Shown one piece after another: positions 1 to 9,700 of a DNA stretch of 64,000 nucleotides. Position 1 is the first letter of the stretch, and each line of letters begins with the position of its first letter. The stretch lies in NCBI RefSeq assembly GCF_012275445.1, contig NZ_JAAZQK010000005.1, positions 186,001 through 250,000 of the forward strand, in the 5' to 3' direction. A model generated the notes under the pieces. That model had not been told where the DNA came from, did no database searches, and saw only the letters and a program-made list of their open reading frames with translations. Both the position numbers and the translations under genes were made by a program. The DNA comes from Rhizobacter sp. SG703. Its GTDB lineage: Bacteria > Pseudomonadota > Gammaproteobacteria > Burkholderiales > Burkholderiaceae_C.

Positions 1-1518
1 TTCGTCGGCTCGATCTTCCTCGCCGCCATCCTCGAGAAGGGCTTCATCCCGCCGGACGACCTGTCGAAGTCGCAGGTCTCGATCTCGCTGCCGCCGGGCG
101 CGACCTTCGCACAGACGCTGGCGGTGGCCGAGCAGGCGCGCGAGATCGTGCAGAAGAATCAGTACGTGAAGCTGGTCTACACCGCGGTCGGCGGCGGCAA
201 CACCGGTGCCGATCCGTTCGCCGGCGCCGGCGCCGCCGAGGTGCGCAAGGCCTCGCTCAGCATCAACCTGACCGAGCGCGGCCACCGGCCGAAGAAGCAG
301 GTGATCGAGCAGCAGCTGCGCGACGCGCTGGCCGGGCTGCCGGGCGCGCGGGTCGCGGTCGGCTTCGGCGGCTCGGGCGAGAAGTACGTGGTGGTGCTGG
401 CCGGCGAGGACGGCGACGTGCTGCTCGCGCATTCGAAGCAGGTCGAGCGCGAGCTGCGCACGATCCCCGGCATCGGCGCGGTCACGTCCACGTCGAGCTT
501 GGTGCGCCCGGAGCTGATCGTGCGGCCCGACTTCGCGCGCGCGGCCGACCTGGGCGTCACGTCGGCGGCGATCGCCGACACGCTGCGCATCGCGACCGCC
601 GGCGACTACGACCAGAGCCTGCCGAAGCTGAACCTGTCGCAGCGCCAGGTGCCGATCGTCGTCAAGCTGGCGGCCGATGCGCGCACCGACCTGGAGCTGC
701 TGTCGCGGCTCGCGGTGCCGGGCGCGAAGGGGCCGGTGATGCTGGCCAACGTCGCGACGCTGTCGATCGACAGCGGCCCGGCGCAGATCGCGCGCTTCGA
801 CCGCAAGCGCAACATCAACTTCGAGATCGAGCTGAACGGCCAGTCGCTGGAGCATGTGCAGAGCACCGCCGAGCAGCTGCCCAGCCTGCGCAGCCTGCCG
901 GCCGGCGTGTCGCTGGCCGGTGTCGGCGATGCCGAGGCGATGCAGGAGCTGTTCTCCGGCTTCGGCCTCGCGATGCTGACCGGCGTGCTGTGCATCTACA
1001 TCGTGCTGGTGCTGCTGTTCCACGACTTCGTGCAGCCGGTCACCATCCTCGCGGCGCTGGTGCTGTCGGTGCCGGGCGCGTTCCTCGCGCTGTTCGTCAC
1101 GCACACCGCGTTGTCGATGCCGTCGATGATCGGCCTGATCATGCTGATGGGCATCGCGACCAAGAACTCGATCCTGCTGGTCGAGTACGCGATCATGGCG
1201 CGCCGCGAGCACGGGCTGTCGCGCTGGGACGCGGTGCTCGATGCCTGCCACAAGCGGGCCCGCCCGATCGTGATGACGACGATCGCGATGGGCGCCGGCA
1301 TGTTGCCGATCGCGTTGGGCATCGGCGTCGATTCGAGCTTCCGCGCGCCGATGGCGATCGTCGTGATCGGCGGGCTGATCACGTCGACCTTCCTGAGCCT
1401 GCTGGTGATCCCGGTGCTGTTCACCTTCGTCGACGACGTGGTGCAGTGGACGTCGGGCAAGTTCCGGCGCCCGCACCACGCGAGCGGCGACGCGCCGCCC
1501 GCGGTGGTCGCGAAGTAG
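1..1518 (+). CDS. RND-family efflux transporter, C-terminal part (5' truncated by window)
   Basis: The reading frame is open from base 1, so the gene begins upstream; the GTG at 124 is internal. The visible 505 residues match the second half of an inner-membrane RND (AcrB/HAE1-type) proton-driven exporter. There is a periplasmic porter-like region (about residues 20-310) and then a run of hydrophobic helices. The run holds the typical segment GIATKNSILLVEYA and a following MTTIAMGAGMLPIALG stretch, both characteristic of the RND translocation domain. The protein ends in a short basic tail. The substrate cannot be told, because the membrane-fusion and outer-membrane partners would lie upstream outside the window. 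Confidence 0.93.
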   Translation, partial: FVGSIFLAAILEKGFIPPDDLSKSQVSISLPPGATFAQTLAVAEQAREIVQKNQYVKLVYTAVGGGNTGADPFAGAGAAEVRKASLSINLTERGHRPKKQVIEQQLRDALAGLPGARVAVGFGGSGEKYVVVLAGEDGDVLLAHSKQVERELRTIPGIGAVTSTSSLVRPELIVRPDFARAADLGVTSAAIADTLRIATAGDYDQSLPKLNLSQRQVPIVVKLAADARTDLELLSRLAVPGAKGPVMLANVATLSIDSGPAQIARFDRKRNINFEIELNGQSLEHVQSTAEQLPSLRSLPAGVSLAGVGDAEAMQELFSGFGLAMLTGVLCIYIVLVLLFHDFVQPVTILAALVLSVPGAFLALFVTHTALSMPSMIGLIMLMGIATKNSILLVEYAIMARREHGLSRWDAVLDACHKRARPIVMTTIAMGAGMLPIALGIGVDSSFRAPMAIVVIGGLITSTFLSLLVIPVLFTFVDDVVQWTSGKFRRPHHASGDAPPAVVAK

Positions 1519-1565
1519 CCCTTCGGGCCGGTGCGGCGCACCGGCCCGGTACACTGCCGCCTTCC

Positions 1566-1925
1566 ATGATCTCCCGCGGCCTCGTCCTCGTCCTGACGCT
1601 CTTCCTGCTGGCAGCCGGCCTGATGGCCCGCCCGCAGGCGAGCACGGTGCCGTCCTCGGCACAGGCCGTGGCGGCGATCGACGATGCGTCGACCGAGGAC
1701 CGCAATCCCCAGGACCGAGACAGCCCGGAGCATGAGCTCGACGACCGCATCCAGTCGGCCGGCGAAACCGTCGCCGACGTGCAAGACCTGCTGACCGGCA
1801 CGCTGCCGGTGCCGGACCCCGGCTTCTCGCTGGCCCGGCCGCACCGGCACGCCGAACCCGCGCGCCAGCCGCCCTGGCTGGACGGCCTGCGCCGCCCGCC
1901 GAAGGCGCCCGCCCTGCGCGCCTGA
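1566..1925 (+). CDS. Small hypothetical protein with N-terminal membrane anchor or signal
   Basis: This is a 119-residue ORF with an ATG 47 bases after the RND stop. Residues 1-20 (MISRGLVLVLTLFLLAAGLM) form one hydrophobic helix, which could be an uncleaved anchor or a signal sequence. The rest is polar, with an acidic stretch (EDRNPQDRDSPEHELDD) followed by a Pro/Arg-rich tail. I recognise no domain. The position directly behind the pump suggests co-transcription, but no functional link can be shown. The high-GC frame alone could produce such an ORF, so existence is moderately supported. Confidence 0.45.
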   Translation: MISRGLVLVLTLFLLAAGLMARPQASTVPSSAQAVAAIDDASTEDRNPQDRDSPEHELDDRIQSAGETVADVQDLLTGTLPVPDPGFSLARPHRHAEPARQPPWLDGLRRPPKAPALRA

Positions 1926-2043
1926 GAACCCTGCCGCGGCGCGTCCGCGGCCTGCGGTTCCGTCTCGATCCCCGCTCGTCTTCGCCCCCGTGCGTCCGCG
2001 GCCATGCCATCCTGGCAGCCCCACGGACCACCACTGCCACGCC

Positions 2044-2805
2044 ATGGAATCTGTCCTCGACCCCAATCTCTGGATCGCCTTCGCGATGCTCACCGCCCTG
2101 GAAATCGTCCTCGGCGTCGACAACATCATCTTCATTTCCATCCTTGTCGGGCGGCTGCCGCCCGAGCTGCGCGACAAGGCGCGCCGCCTCGGCCTCGGCT
2201 TCGCGATGGTCTCGCGGCTGCTGCTGCTGTTCTCGCTGAGCTGGGTGATGGGGCTGACCGCCGACCTGTTCACGGTGCTCGGCCAGGGCATCAGCGGGCG
2301 CGACCTGGTGCTGCTGTTCGGCGGGCTGTTCCTGCTGTGGAAGGCGTCGCACGAGATCTTCGTCGAGGTCGAGGCGCGCGAGCAGCACGGCCCGGCACCG
2401 GTCGCCGATGCCGCCGCGCTGAAGGCGGCCGGCCAGCGGCTGTTCTGGGGCGTGATCGGCCAGATCGCGGTGATCGACATCGTGTTCTCGCTCGACTCGG
2501 TGATCACCGCCGTCGGCATGGTCGACCGGATCGGCGTGATGGTCGCGGCGGTGGTCGCGTCGGTCGGCGTGATGCTGGTAGCGGCCAAGCCGATCGGCGA
2601 GTTCGTCGACCGCCACCCGTCGGTCAAGGTGCTGGCGCTGGCCTTCCTGGTGATGGTCGGCATGGCGCTGACGGCCGAGGCCTTCGACGCCCACGTGCCC
2701 AAGGGCTACATCTATGCCGCGATGGCGTTCTCGCTCGCGGTCGAGGCGCTCAACATCCGCGCGCGCGCGAAGCGCCGTGCGAACACTCCTGAAACTTCGA
2801 ATTGA
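2044..2805 (+). CDS. TerC family integral membrane protein
   Basis: 253 residues with about seven hydrophobic segments. It carries the paired acidic membrane motifs of the TerC family: EIVLGVDNIIFIS near residue 20 and DIVFSLDSVITAVG near residue 150. TerC proteins are inner-membrane transporters tied to tellurite resistance and to metal (Mn2+) export in several bacteria. The ATG at 2044 starts just before the first helix; an in-frame GTG at 1990 would add 18 unlikely polar residues. The gene is followed after 11 bases by a Bax-inhibitor-1 gene, with which it probably forms a transcription unit. A second, divergent TerC paralogue sits at 43355. Confidence 0.9.
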   Translation: MESVLDPNLWIAFAMLTALEIVLGVDNIIFISILVGRLPPELRDKARRLGLGFAMVSRLLLLFSLSWVMGLTADLFTVLGQGISGRDLVLLFGGLFLLWKASHEIFVEVEAREQHGPAPVADAAALKAAGQRLFWGVIGQIAVIDIVFSLDSVITAVGMVDRIGVMVAAVVASVGVMLVAAKPIGEFVDRHPSVKVLALAFLVMVGMALTAEAFDAHVPKGYIYAAMAFSLAVEALNIRARAKRRANTPETSN

Positions 2806-2816
2806 AGGAATCCTCC

Positions 2817-3512
2817 ATGAATCCGCTTTCCCACATCGCGTCGACAGGCTATGTCGACAGCTCCGTCCAGCAGCGCAACAAGGTGCTGCGCAACACCTAC
2901 TGGCTGCTTGCGCTGTCGATGGTGCCGACCGTGCTCGGCGCCTGGATCGGCGTGTCGACCGGCATCGCGCGGGCGATGTCGCCGGGCGTCGGCTTGGTGG
3001 TCTTCCTGGCCGGCTCGTTCGGCCTGATGTTCGCGATCGAGAAGACCAAGAACTCGGCGGCCGGCGTGCCGGTGCTGCTGGCGTTCACGTTCTTCATGGG
3101 GCTGATGCTGTCGCGCCTGGTCGGCGCGGTGCTCGGCCTGTCGAACGGCGCGAGCCTGATCATGACGGCCTTCGCCGGCACCGGCGCGATCTTCCTCGGC
3201 ATGGCGACGCTGTCGTCGGTGATCAAGCGCGACCTGTCGTCGATGGGCAAGTTCCTGTTCATCGGCGCGATTCTGCTGCTGGTCGCCGGCATCGCGAACT
3301 TCTTCATCCAGTCGAGCGCGCTGATGATCACGCTGTCGGTGCTGGCGATCGGCATCTTCTCGGCCTTCATCCTGCACGACCTGAAGCGCGTGCAGGACGG
3401 GCACGAGACCAACTACATCAGCGCGACGCTCGGCGTCTACCTGAGCATCTACAACGTGTTCCAGTCGCTGCTCGCGCTGCTGGGGATCTTCGGCGGGAGC
3501 CGGGAAGAGTGA
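2817..3512 (+). CDS. Bax inhibitor-1/YccA family membrane protein
   Basis: 231 residues with seven predicted hydrophobic segments, the usual size of bacterial BI-1 (YccA/YbhL) proteins. The C-terminal part holds the family pattern around FILHDLKRVQDG, with a buried Asp, then NYISATLGVYLSIYNVFQSLLALLGIFGG, a typical BI-1 ending. In E. coli YccA modulates the membrane protease FtsH, and related proteins are pH-sensitive calcium-leak channels; which applies here is unknown. The ATG at 2817 is preceded by a GAAGGAA ribosome-binding site. The annotated stop of the TerC gene lies 11 bases upstream. Confidence 0.9.
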   Translation: MNPLSHIASTGYVDSSVQQRNKVLRNTYWLLALSMVPTVLGAWIGVSTGIARAMSPGVGLVVFLAGSFGLMFAIEKTKNSAAGVPVLLAFTFFMGLMLSRLVGAVLGLSNGASLIMTAFAGTGAIFLGMATLSSVIKRDLSSMGKFLFIGAILLLVAGIANFFIQSSALMITLSVLAIGIFSAFILHDLKRVQDGHETNYISATLGVYLSIYNVFQSLLALLGIFGGSREE

Positions 3513-3710
3513 TGCGCTAGCAGCAGTGGCCTTGCGTCGCCATCGTACGAATTGACAGTTGCCAGTACGACCGGCAATCCCTACCCTCGCGTCCGCCTAG
3601 AAGAGCGCCGGGCCCTCCACCACACGAAGGTGGCGGGGCACCGGCGACGGGCAACGCCACCCCATTCGTGAGTGAGGCACCGCATGCAACGCGGTGTCTG
3701 AGGAGGATCC

Positions 3711-6700
3711 ATGACCTGCTTGATCCGCACGTCGTTCGCACGTGCGACTGCCGCTGTGTTCGCTGTTGTCGCGCTGGGCGCCCAGGCCCAGATGAGCCTG
3801 CCCGGCAAGTTCGCGGTGAGTCAGTCGGGCGCTGCGACCTACACCATCCCGCTGCAGGTGCCTCCGGGCGTCGCAGGGCTCGAGCCCAAGCTGTCGCTGA
3901 CGTACAGCAGCCAGGCCGGCAACGGCTATCTCGGGGTCGGCTGGTCGCTCGCGGGGCTCTCGTCGATCACGCGCTGCCCGCAGACGGCGGCGCAGGACGG
4001 CCCCAACTGGCGGGGCGGCCTCGACTACGCGGTCGACCGCTTCTGCCTGGATGGACAGCGCCTGGTCGCGGTGCCCGATCCCAACGGCGGCGCCAACGCC
4101 GTGGCCGGCGCCTACGGTGCCGACAAGACCTTCTACAGCACGGAGCGGGAGAGTTTTTCGCGGGTGCAGTCCATCGGCTACGCGGGCATCGGCAACCTGG
4201 GCGGGGCGGCATCGTTCGTCGTCAAGACCGCGACGGGCCTGACGATGGAGTACGGGACCGCGGCGGATTCCAAAATCTGGGCGTCCACCTTCTTGGGCAT
4301 CCGGGTGTGGGCGCTCAGCAAGGTCACCGACGCGTCCGGCAACTACATGACGTTCACCTACGCCACGCCGGATTCCGCCAACGGACAGCACTACCCCTCG
4401 CGCATCGACTACACCGGCAACGCGGGCTCCTCGCCCGCGCTCGCGCCGACGAAGACGGTCTTTTTCGACTTCGAATCCGGCCGCGCCGACACCGCCGCGG
4501 TCTACCAAGGTGGCGGCACCATCCGCATGCTGCTTCGCCTCAGCGCCATCAGGATGACGACCGGGTCTGGCAATGTTCCTGTGCACACCTACTCGATGCT
4601 CTATGGCCAGGCGGATCCCGACAGCGATGCGAGCCGCCTCGTGAGGATCACGGACTGCGATGCCGCAGGCACCTGCCTGCTGGCCACCTCCGCCACCTAC
4701 GGCACGACCAGCCCGACATTCGACGACACGGCCCTCGGCGTCGGGGCCTCGCCCGGCTACTGGCCCGGCTACCTCTCCTCGAACAACCAGCCTTTCCACT
4801 TCGTCGGCGATTTCAACGGCGACGGCAAGGCCGATGTCGCGTTCTTCAACAACGGCTGGAACGTGCTGACCCGCAGCAACGGCGCGTGGTCGGGCAGCAA
4901 TTGGGGGAACGGCACGGGGCCGGGCTACTGGACCAGCTTCAACACCGCGTCTTCGCAGAGGTTCCAGTTCACCGGCGACTTCAACGGCGACGGCAAGACC
5001 GACCTGATGTACTGGGACGGCGGAGGCTGGCGGGTGCTGCTCAGCACCGGAGCCGGGTGGACCGAGCAGGCCTGGGGCAAGGGCAGCGGCAGCGGCTACT
5101 GGCCGGGCTACGCAGGGGCGTCGTCGCAGCCCTTCCACTTCACCGGCGATTTCAACGGCGACGGCAAGACCGACTTCATGTACTGGGACAACGCCGCCTG
5201 GCGCGTGCTGCTGAGCACCGGCAGCGGATGGAGCGAGCAGGTCTGGGGCAAGGGGAGCGGCCTCGGCTACTTCCAGGGCTATGCGTCCCGCGCCCAGCAG
5301 TTCCAGTTCGTCGGCGACTTCAACGGCGACGGCAAGAGCGACTACATGTATTGGGACAACACCGCGTGGCGGGTGCTGCTGAGCACGGGATCAGGATGGT
5401 TCGAACAGAGCTGGGGCAAAGGCTCCGGGCGCGGCTACTGGGCCGGCTGGGCCAATGCGACGACCCAGGCGTTCCATTTCATCGGTGACTTCAATGGCGA
5501 CGGCAAGACGGACTTCATGTACTGGGACGACACCACTTGGCAGGTCCTTCTGAGCACCGGCAAGGACTGGGTCACGCAGAACTTCGGCCGCGGTGACGGC
5601 CTGGGCTTCTGGAGCGCGCATGCCAGCCCGTCGTCGCAACCCTTCCAGTTCGTCGGGGACTTCAACGGTGACGGCCGATCGGACTTCCTCTACTGGGAGG
5701 ACCACGCGGGCTGGAAGGCCCTGCTGAGCACTGGCCAGGGGTGGAAGCCGCAATGGCTCGGCCCGGGAACCGGTGCCGGTTACTGGACCGACTATGCGCA
5801 AAGCGCCACCGTGCCGTTCCACCTGGTCGGCGACTTCACCGGCGACGGGCGCGACGACTTCGCCTACTGGCACAGGGCCCAGTGGCGCCTGCTGTCCCAA
5901 AGCGGCCACCACCTGATGACGGAGATCACATCGAAGCTCAGGGATTCCAGGACACCGGACGCGAAGATCACCTACGGCACGCCGTCGCAGCTGCTGGGCA
6001 GCCGCTACAGCCAGTCGGTGGCCGCGGTGGCACCGCAAGTGGCGGTGGCGCCCACCTGGCCGGTGGTCACCGATGTGGACGTCGGCGCCTTTCAGACGCG
6101 AACCAGCTATTGGTACGACTCCGCGGTGATCGAGGTGTCGACGGGGCGCGGCTTCAGCGGCTTCAACTACGTGCAGAAGCAGGACCTCGCTACCGGCCTG
6201 GTGAGCCGCAGCACCTGGCGGCGCGACTTTCCGTTCGCCGGGCTGGAGTACCAGACGGCGACCGGCACCAGCCTGGCCAACTGGTCGAACCTGGGCGTCA
6301 CGGTCAACCAGTACGTGTTCGAGAACTTCTCGGGCAACTGCCGCACCAGTCCCGGCATGCGCTACTTCGTCTACCAGAACCAGACGGACAGCATCGGCAA
6401 CCGCGATGTCAATCCAGCAGGCGGCGCGGGCGGAGGCCTGCCGGGCAATCGCACCACGCGGGTGATGGACGGCTACGGCAATGCGACGCGCGTGGTGTCG
6501 CAGGTTCTTGACCCCGACAACAACCCGGCGGGTGTCAACACCGTCACGACCAACAACTACATCAACGACCTGGCCGGCTGGCGCCTCGGGCGATTGATGT
6601 CGAGCACGGTGACGACATCCACGGAGGCTCCCTTCATCGCCGAACCCGTGACCGGCTGCATCTCCGCGGCGGCCGGAACCGGCGGCGACGCGTCGGGCAA

Positions 6701-6749
6701 CCGAAGAACCATTCAGCCGGTCAAGCCGGGCCAGGCGTCGTCACTGTGA
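3711..6749 (+). CDS. Exported SpvB/TcdB N-terminal-domain protein with FG-GAP (VCBS) repeats
   Basis: 1012 residues. A Sec signal peptide (residues about 1-26, ending GAQAQ) is followed by an SpvB-type domain that opens with YTIPLQVPPGVAGLEPKLSL, the hallmark of Salmonella SpvB and insecticidal TcaC/TcdB proteins. Residues 360-735 hold seven tandem FG-GAP/VCBS units with GDFNGDGK calcium-loop motifs. The remainder (about 740-1012) resembles the TcdB middle region and ends just where an RHS shell would start in a Tc-toxin B subunit. The RHS part is instead encoded by the next gene, 11 bases downstream. The start has a strong AGGAGG site at 3701. The 198-base upstream gap holds a TTGACA at 3552 but no clear -10 box. 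Likely role: surface or secreted partner of the RHS toxin (inference). Confidence 0.88.
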   Translation: MTCLIRTSFARATAAVFAVVALGAQAQMSLPGKFAVSQSGAATYTIPLQVPPGVAGLEPKLSLTYSSQAGNGYLGVGWSLAGLSSITRCPQTAAQDGPNWRGGLDYAVDRFCLDGQRLVAVPDPNGGANAVAGAYGADKTFYSTERESFSRVQSIGYAGIGNLGGAASFVVKTATGLTMEYGTAADSKIWASTFLGIRVWALSKVTDASGNYMTFTYATPDSANGQHYPSRIDYTGNAGSSPALAPTKTVFFDFESGRADTAAVYQGGGTIRMLLRLSAIRMTTGSGNVPVHTYSMLYGQADPDSDASRLVRITDCDAAGTCLLATSATYGTTSPTFDDTALGVGASPGYWPGYLSSNNQPFHFVGDFNGDGKADVAFFNNGWNVLTRSNGAWSGSNWGNGTGPGYWTSFNTASSQRFQFTGDFNGDGKTDLMYWDGGGWRVLLSTGAGWTEQAWGKGSGSGYWPGYAGASSQPFHFTGDFNGDGKTDFMYWDNAAWRVLLSTGSGWSEQVWGKGSGLGYFQGYASRAQQFQFVGDFNGDGKSDYMYWDNTAWRVLLSTGSGWFEQSWGKGSGRGYWAGWANATTQAFHFIGDFNGDGKTDFMYWDDTTWQVLLSTGKDWVTQNFGRGDGLGFWSAHASPSSQPFQFVGDFNGDGRSDFLYWEDHAGWKALLSTGQGWKPQWLGPGTGAGYWTDYAQSATVPFHLVGDFTGDGRDDFAYWHRAQWRLLSQSGHHLMTEITSKLRDSRTPDAKITYGTPSQLLGSRYSQSVAAVAPQVAVAPTWPVVTDVDVGAFQTRTSYWYDSAVIEVSTGRGFSGFNYVQKQDLATGLVSRSTWRRDFPFAGLEYQTATGTSLANWSNLGVTVNQYVFENFSGNCRTSPGMRYFVYQNQTDSIGNRDVNPAGGAGGGLPGNRTTRVMDGYGNATRVVSQVLDPDNNPAGVNTVTTNNYINDLAGWRLGRLMSSTVTTSTEAPFIAEPVTGCISAAAGTGGDASGNRRTIQPVKPGQASSL
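4788..5905 (+). repeat. Seven tandem ~170-bp units encoding FG-GAP/VCBS repeats
   Basis: The units start at about 4788, 4959, 5129, 5297, 5467, 5636 and 5811. Each encodes an aromatic stretch, the calcium-binding loop pattern D-F-N-G-D-G-(K/R)-x-D, then YWDN-x-x-WRVLLSTGSGW and WGKGSG-like segments. Units 2-5 are close copies at the DNA level (for example around 5020-5045, 5190-5215 and 5360-5390), so recent duplication or recombination is likely. The last unit is the most diverged (DFTGDGRDD). Confidence 0.85.
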
Positions 6750-6760
6750 GGGGAGACTTC

Positions 6761-9700
6761 ATGAATCACCTGCATGCCATCCTCTCCCGCGCGGCCAAGG
6801 CGGCGCTGGCCATTGCGCTGCTTGCTGGCGGCGAACAAGCAGCATGGGCCGCACAAGTCACGCAGACGCGGAGCTTCGACTACGCGCCGACCACGGGCCT
6901 GTTGATCAAGGAAGTCATCGAGCCGGGGTCGAGCAAGCTGTGCCTGGTGACCGAGTACGTCTACGACGCGTTCGGCAACAAGGCGAAGACGACACAGCGC
7001 AACTGCAACGGGTCTGGCAGCACCTTCCCCGGTTCGACGCAGGTCGAGGCGGCAGCGCCGGCGGATAACGGCATTGCGCCGCGCATCGTCACGACGACCT
7101 ACAGCTACGCTGCCGATGGCAGCGTCACCGTCGTGACGACGAACGCGGCCGGGCATCGGCAGACCACGACCTACGATGCGGCCCACGGCGCACTGTTGAC
7201 GCAACAAGGTCCCAACACCTACCGCGACGGCAACAACCAGATCGTCTACAGCCAATGGGCGTATGACGCCTTCGGCCGCAAGGTGCTCGAGAATCGGCCG
7301 GACGGGAACGGGACGTCGATCACGTACGAGGCCTGTCCCTATTTCAACGACAACTGTATTGCCGACAACGCCAGCTCTCCCGTCTACCAGATCACCACGA
7401 CGCCGGTGGCAGGCCCGATCGATCTCGTGGCGAAGACCACCGGGGCGCAGAACGGCCCCTACACGCGGACCCTCTACGACGAGCTCGATCGCCCGTTGCA
7501 GACCGTGACCCAAGGTTCGGATGTCGCGGGTGCTTCGCGCAGTGTGCTGCAGCTGTTCACCTACAACGCGCTGGGTCGCGTCATCAGCACCACGGCACCG
7601 TACTACGGGCAGGCGAGTCAGGCCACCACACGCTTCCAGTACGACAAGCTCGGTCGTGTGACCTTGGCGACGGCTCCCGACGGAAGCCGCACAACGACCA
7701 CCTACGACGGGCTGCGCACAACGGTCACGAACGACCTGAACCAGTCGACGACGAAAGTGCGCAACCTGCTGGGTCAGGTGGCGCAGGTGATCGACGCCAA
7801 TGGCAAGGTGCTGACGCTGGCCTACGACCCGCTCGGGAACCTGTCGCAGTCCACCGATTCGGCCGGCAACGTGGCGGCGATGCACTACGACGTGCGGGGC
7901 CGCAAGCTGGACATGCAGGACCCGGACATGGGCGCATGGAGCTATGACTACGACGCTGCCGGCAACCTGACGCGCCAGGTCGATGCGCGTTCGCAGGTGA
8001 CGAAGCTGGGCTACGACGTGTTGAACCGGCTGCGGACGCGGGAAGAGCCCTCGCTGAACACCAGCTGGACCTACGACACCTGTCCGCAGGGGCTCGGTGC
8101 GCTGTGCGCTTCATCGGCGGCGAACGGCTACAGCCGCAGCCTGAGCTACGACAGCCTCGGACGGCCCGGCACGGAAGTGCTGACCTTGGGTGCGTCGAGC
8201 TACAGCGCCCTGGTGAGCTACGACGCCAACGGACGGCCGTCCACCACCACCTACCCGACGCAGTTCAAGCTGCAGAACGTCTACAGCCCGCTGGGGTACC
8301 TGAAGCAGGTGGTCAACGGGAACAACACGGCCTTCGCCTACTGGCGTGCGGACGCGGCGGACGCCCAAGGGCGCGTCACGCAGCAGACGACCGGCAACAA
8401 CGTGGTGACCGTGAGCAGCTACGACCCACTGACGTCGCGCCTGCGGGTCACCACGGCGACCGGGCCGCAGGGCAACGTGGAGGCGCTGTCGTACGACTAC
8501 GACACGGTTGGCAACCTGAAGGCGCGCAACGACTTCGTGACCGGGCTCAACACGTCGTACGGCTACGACGCGCTGAACCGCTTGTCGACGGAGAACCGCA
8601 GCGGCGCCGGCGTGCCGTCGGCGCAGAGCATCGTCTGGACCTACAACGACATCGGCAACATCACGAGCCGGTCGGATGTCGGAACCTATGCCTACAACCC
8701 GTCGGGTGCGGGCAGCGTGCGGCCACACGCCGTCACCGGCGTGGCCGGCACGGTCAACGGCGAGGGCAGCCCCGGCTACCAGTACGACGCCAACGGCAAC
8801 CTGACGACGACGAACGCAGCCGGCGGCACGCATGTGGCCGGCTGGAACAGCTTCAACATGGTCGACAACCTGACGCGTGTCTTCGGTGGGCACACGAGCC
8901 GGGTCGACTTCCTGTACGGGTCGGACCGCGAGCGCGTGCGCGAGACGGCGATCAAGGATGGCGTGACCACGCGCGTCACCGACTACATGAACCCGGCGCA
9001 AGGCGCAGGCCTGTTCTACGAGCAGGAGAGCGGCCCGGCGGGCATCGTGAAGAAGGTGTACCTCAGCGCCGCGGGACAGACCATCGGCGTGCTGCTGTTC
9101 GATGCCAACAACAACCTGACCGCCACGCAGTACTGGCACAAGGACCACCTGGGCTCGCTGGTGGCGGTGACGGACGCGAACGGCAACGTGATCGAGCGGC
9201 TCGCGTATGAGCCCTTCGGCAAGCGCCGGAATGCGAATGGCGTGACCGATGCGAACGGCACCCTCGTTGCGTTGACCACGGCGCGCGGCTACACCGAGCA
9301 TGAGCAGCTGGACGAAGTCGGCCTGATCAACATGAACGGCCGCATCTACGACCCGGCGATCAGCCGCTTCCTGAGCGCGGACCCGGGCATCCAGGCGCCG
9401 CAGTTCATGCAGGACTACAACCGCTACAGCTACACGGTCAACAACCCGTTGAGCTTCTACGACCCGAGTGGGTTCGACATTGCGGTGGATTGCGATGACT
9501 GCGGTTCGCCGTGGGGAGGTACGTGGGGGAGCAGCGGGTCATCGTCGGGCAGCAGCTCGTACTACTACGGCTACAACTCCAGCAGCTACAGCTACGGATC
9601 TGGTTATTCGGCGAGCATTTCGTTGTCGAGCGCGAATGCCAGTGCGTACACCTACCAAGATCCGTTGGCGGGGCTGGGGCTTTCGATCAATGCGAACACG

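Noticed and set aside
124-1518. GTG at 124 as a gene start
   Set aside because: The frame is open from base 1 and the residues before 124 continue the RND porter domain, so this is an internal codon of a truncated gene.
3552-3587. Sigma-70 promoter in front of the SpvB-like gene
   Set aside because: A perfect TTGACA is present at 3552, but the expected -10 position reads CAATCC and the next TACCCT is 24 bases away, so the call is not supported.
4788-5905. Regularly spaced repeats as a CRISPR array
   Set aside because: Units are about 170 bases, in frame, and encode FG-GAP/VCBS propeller blades within one long gene.
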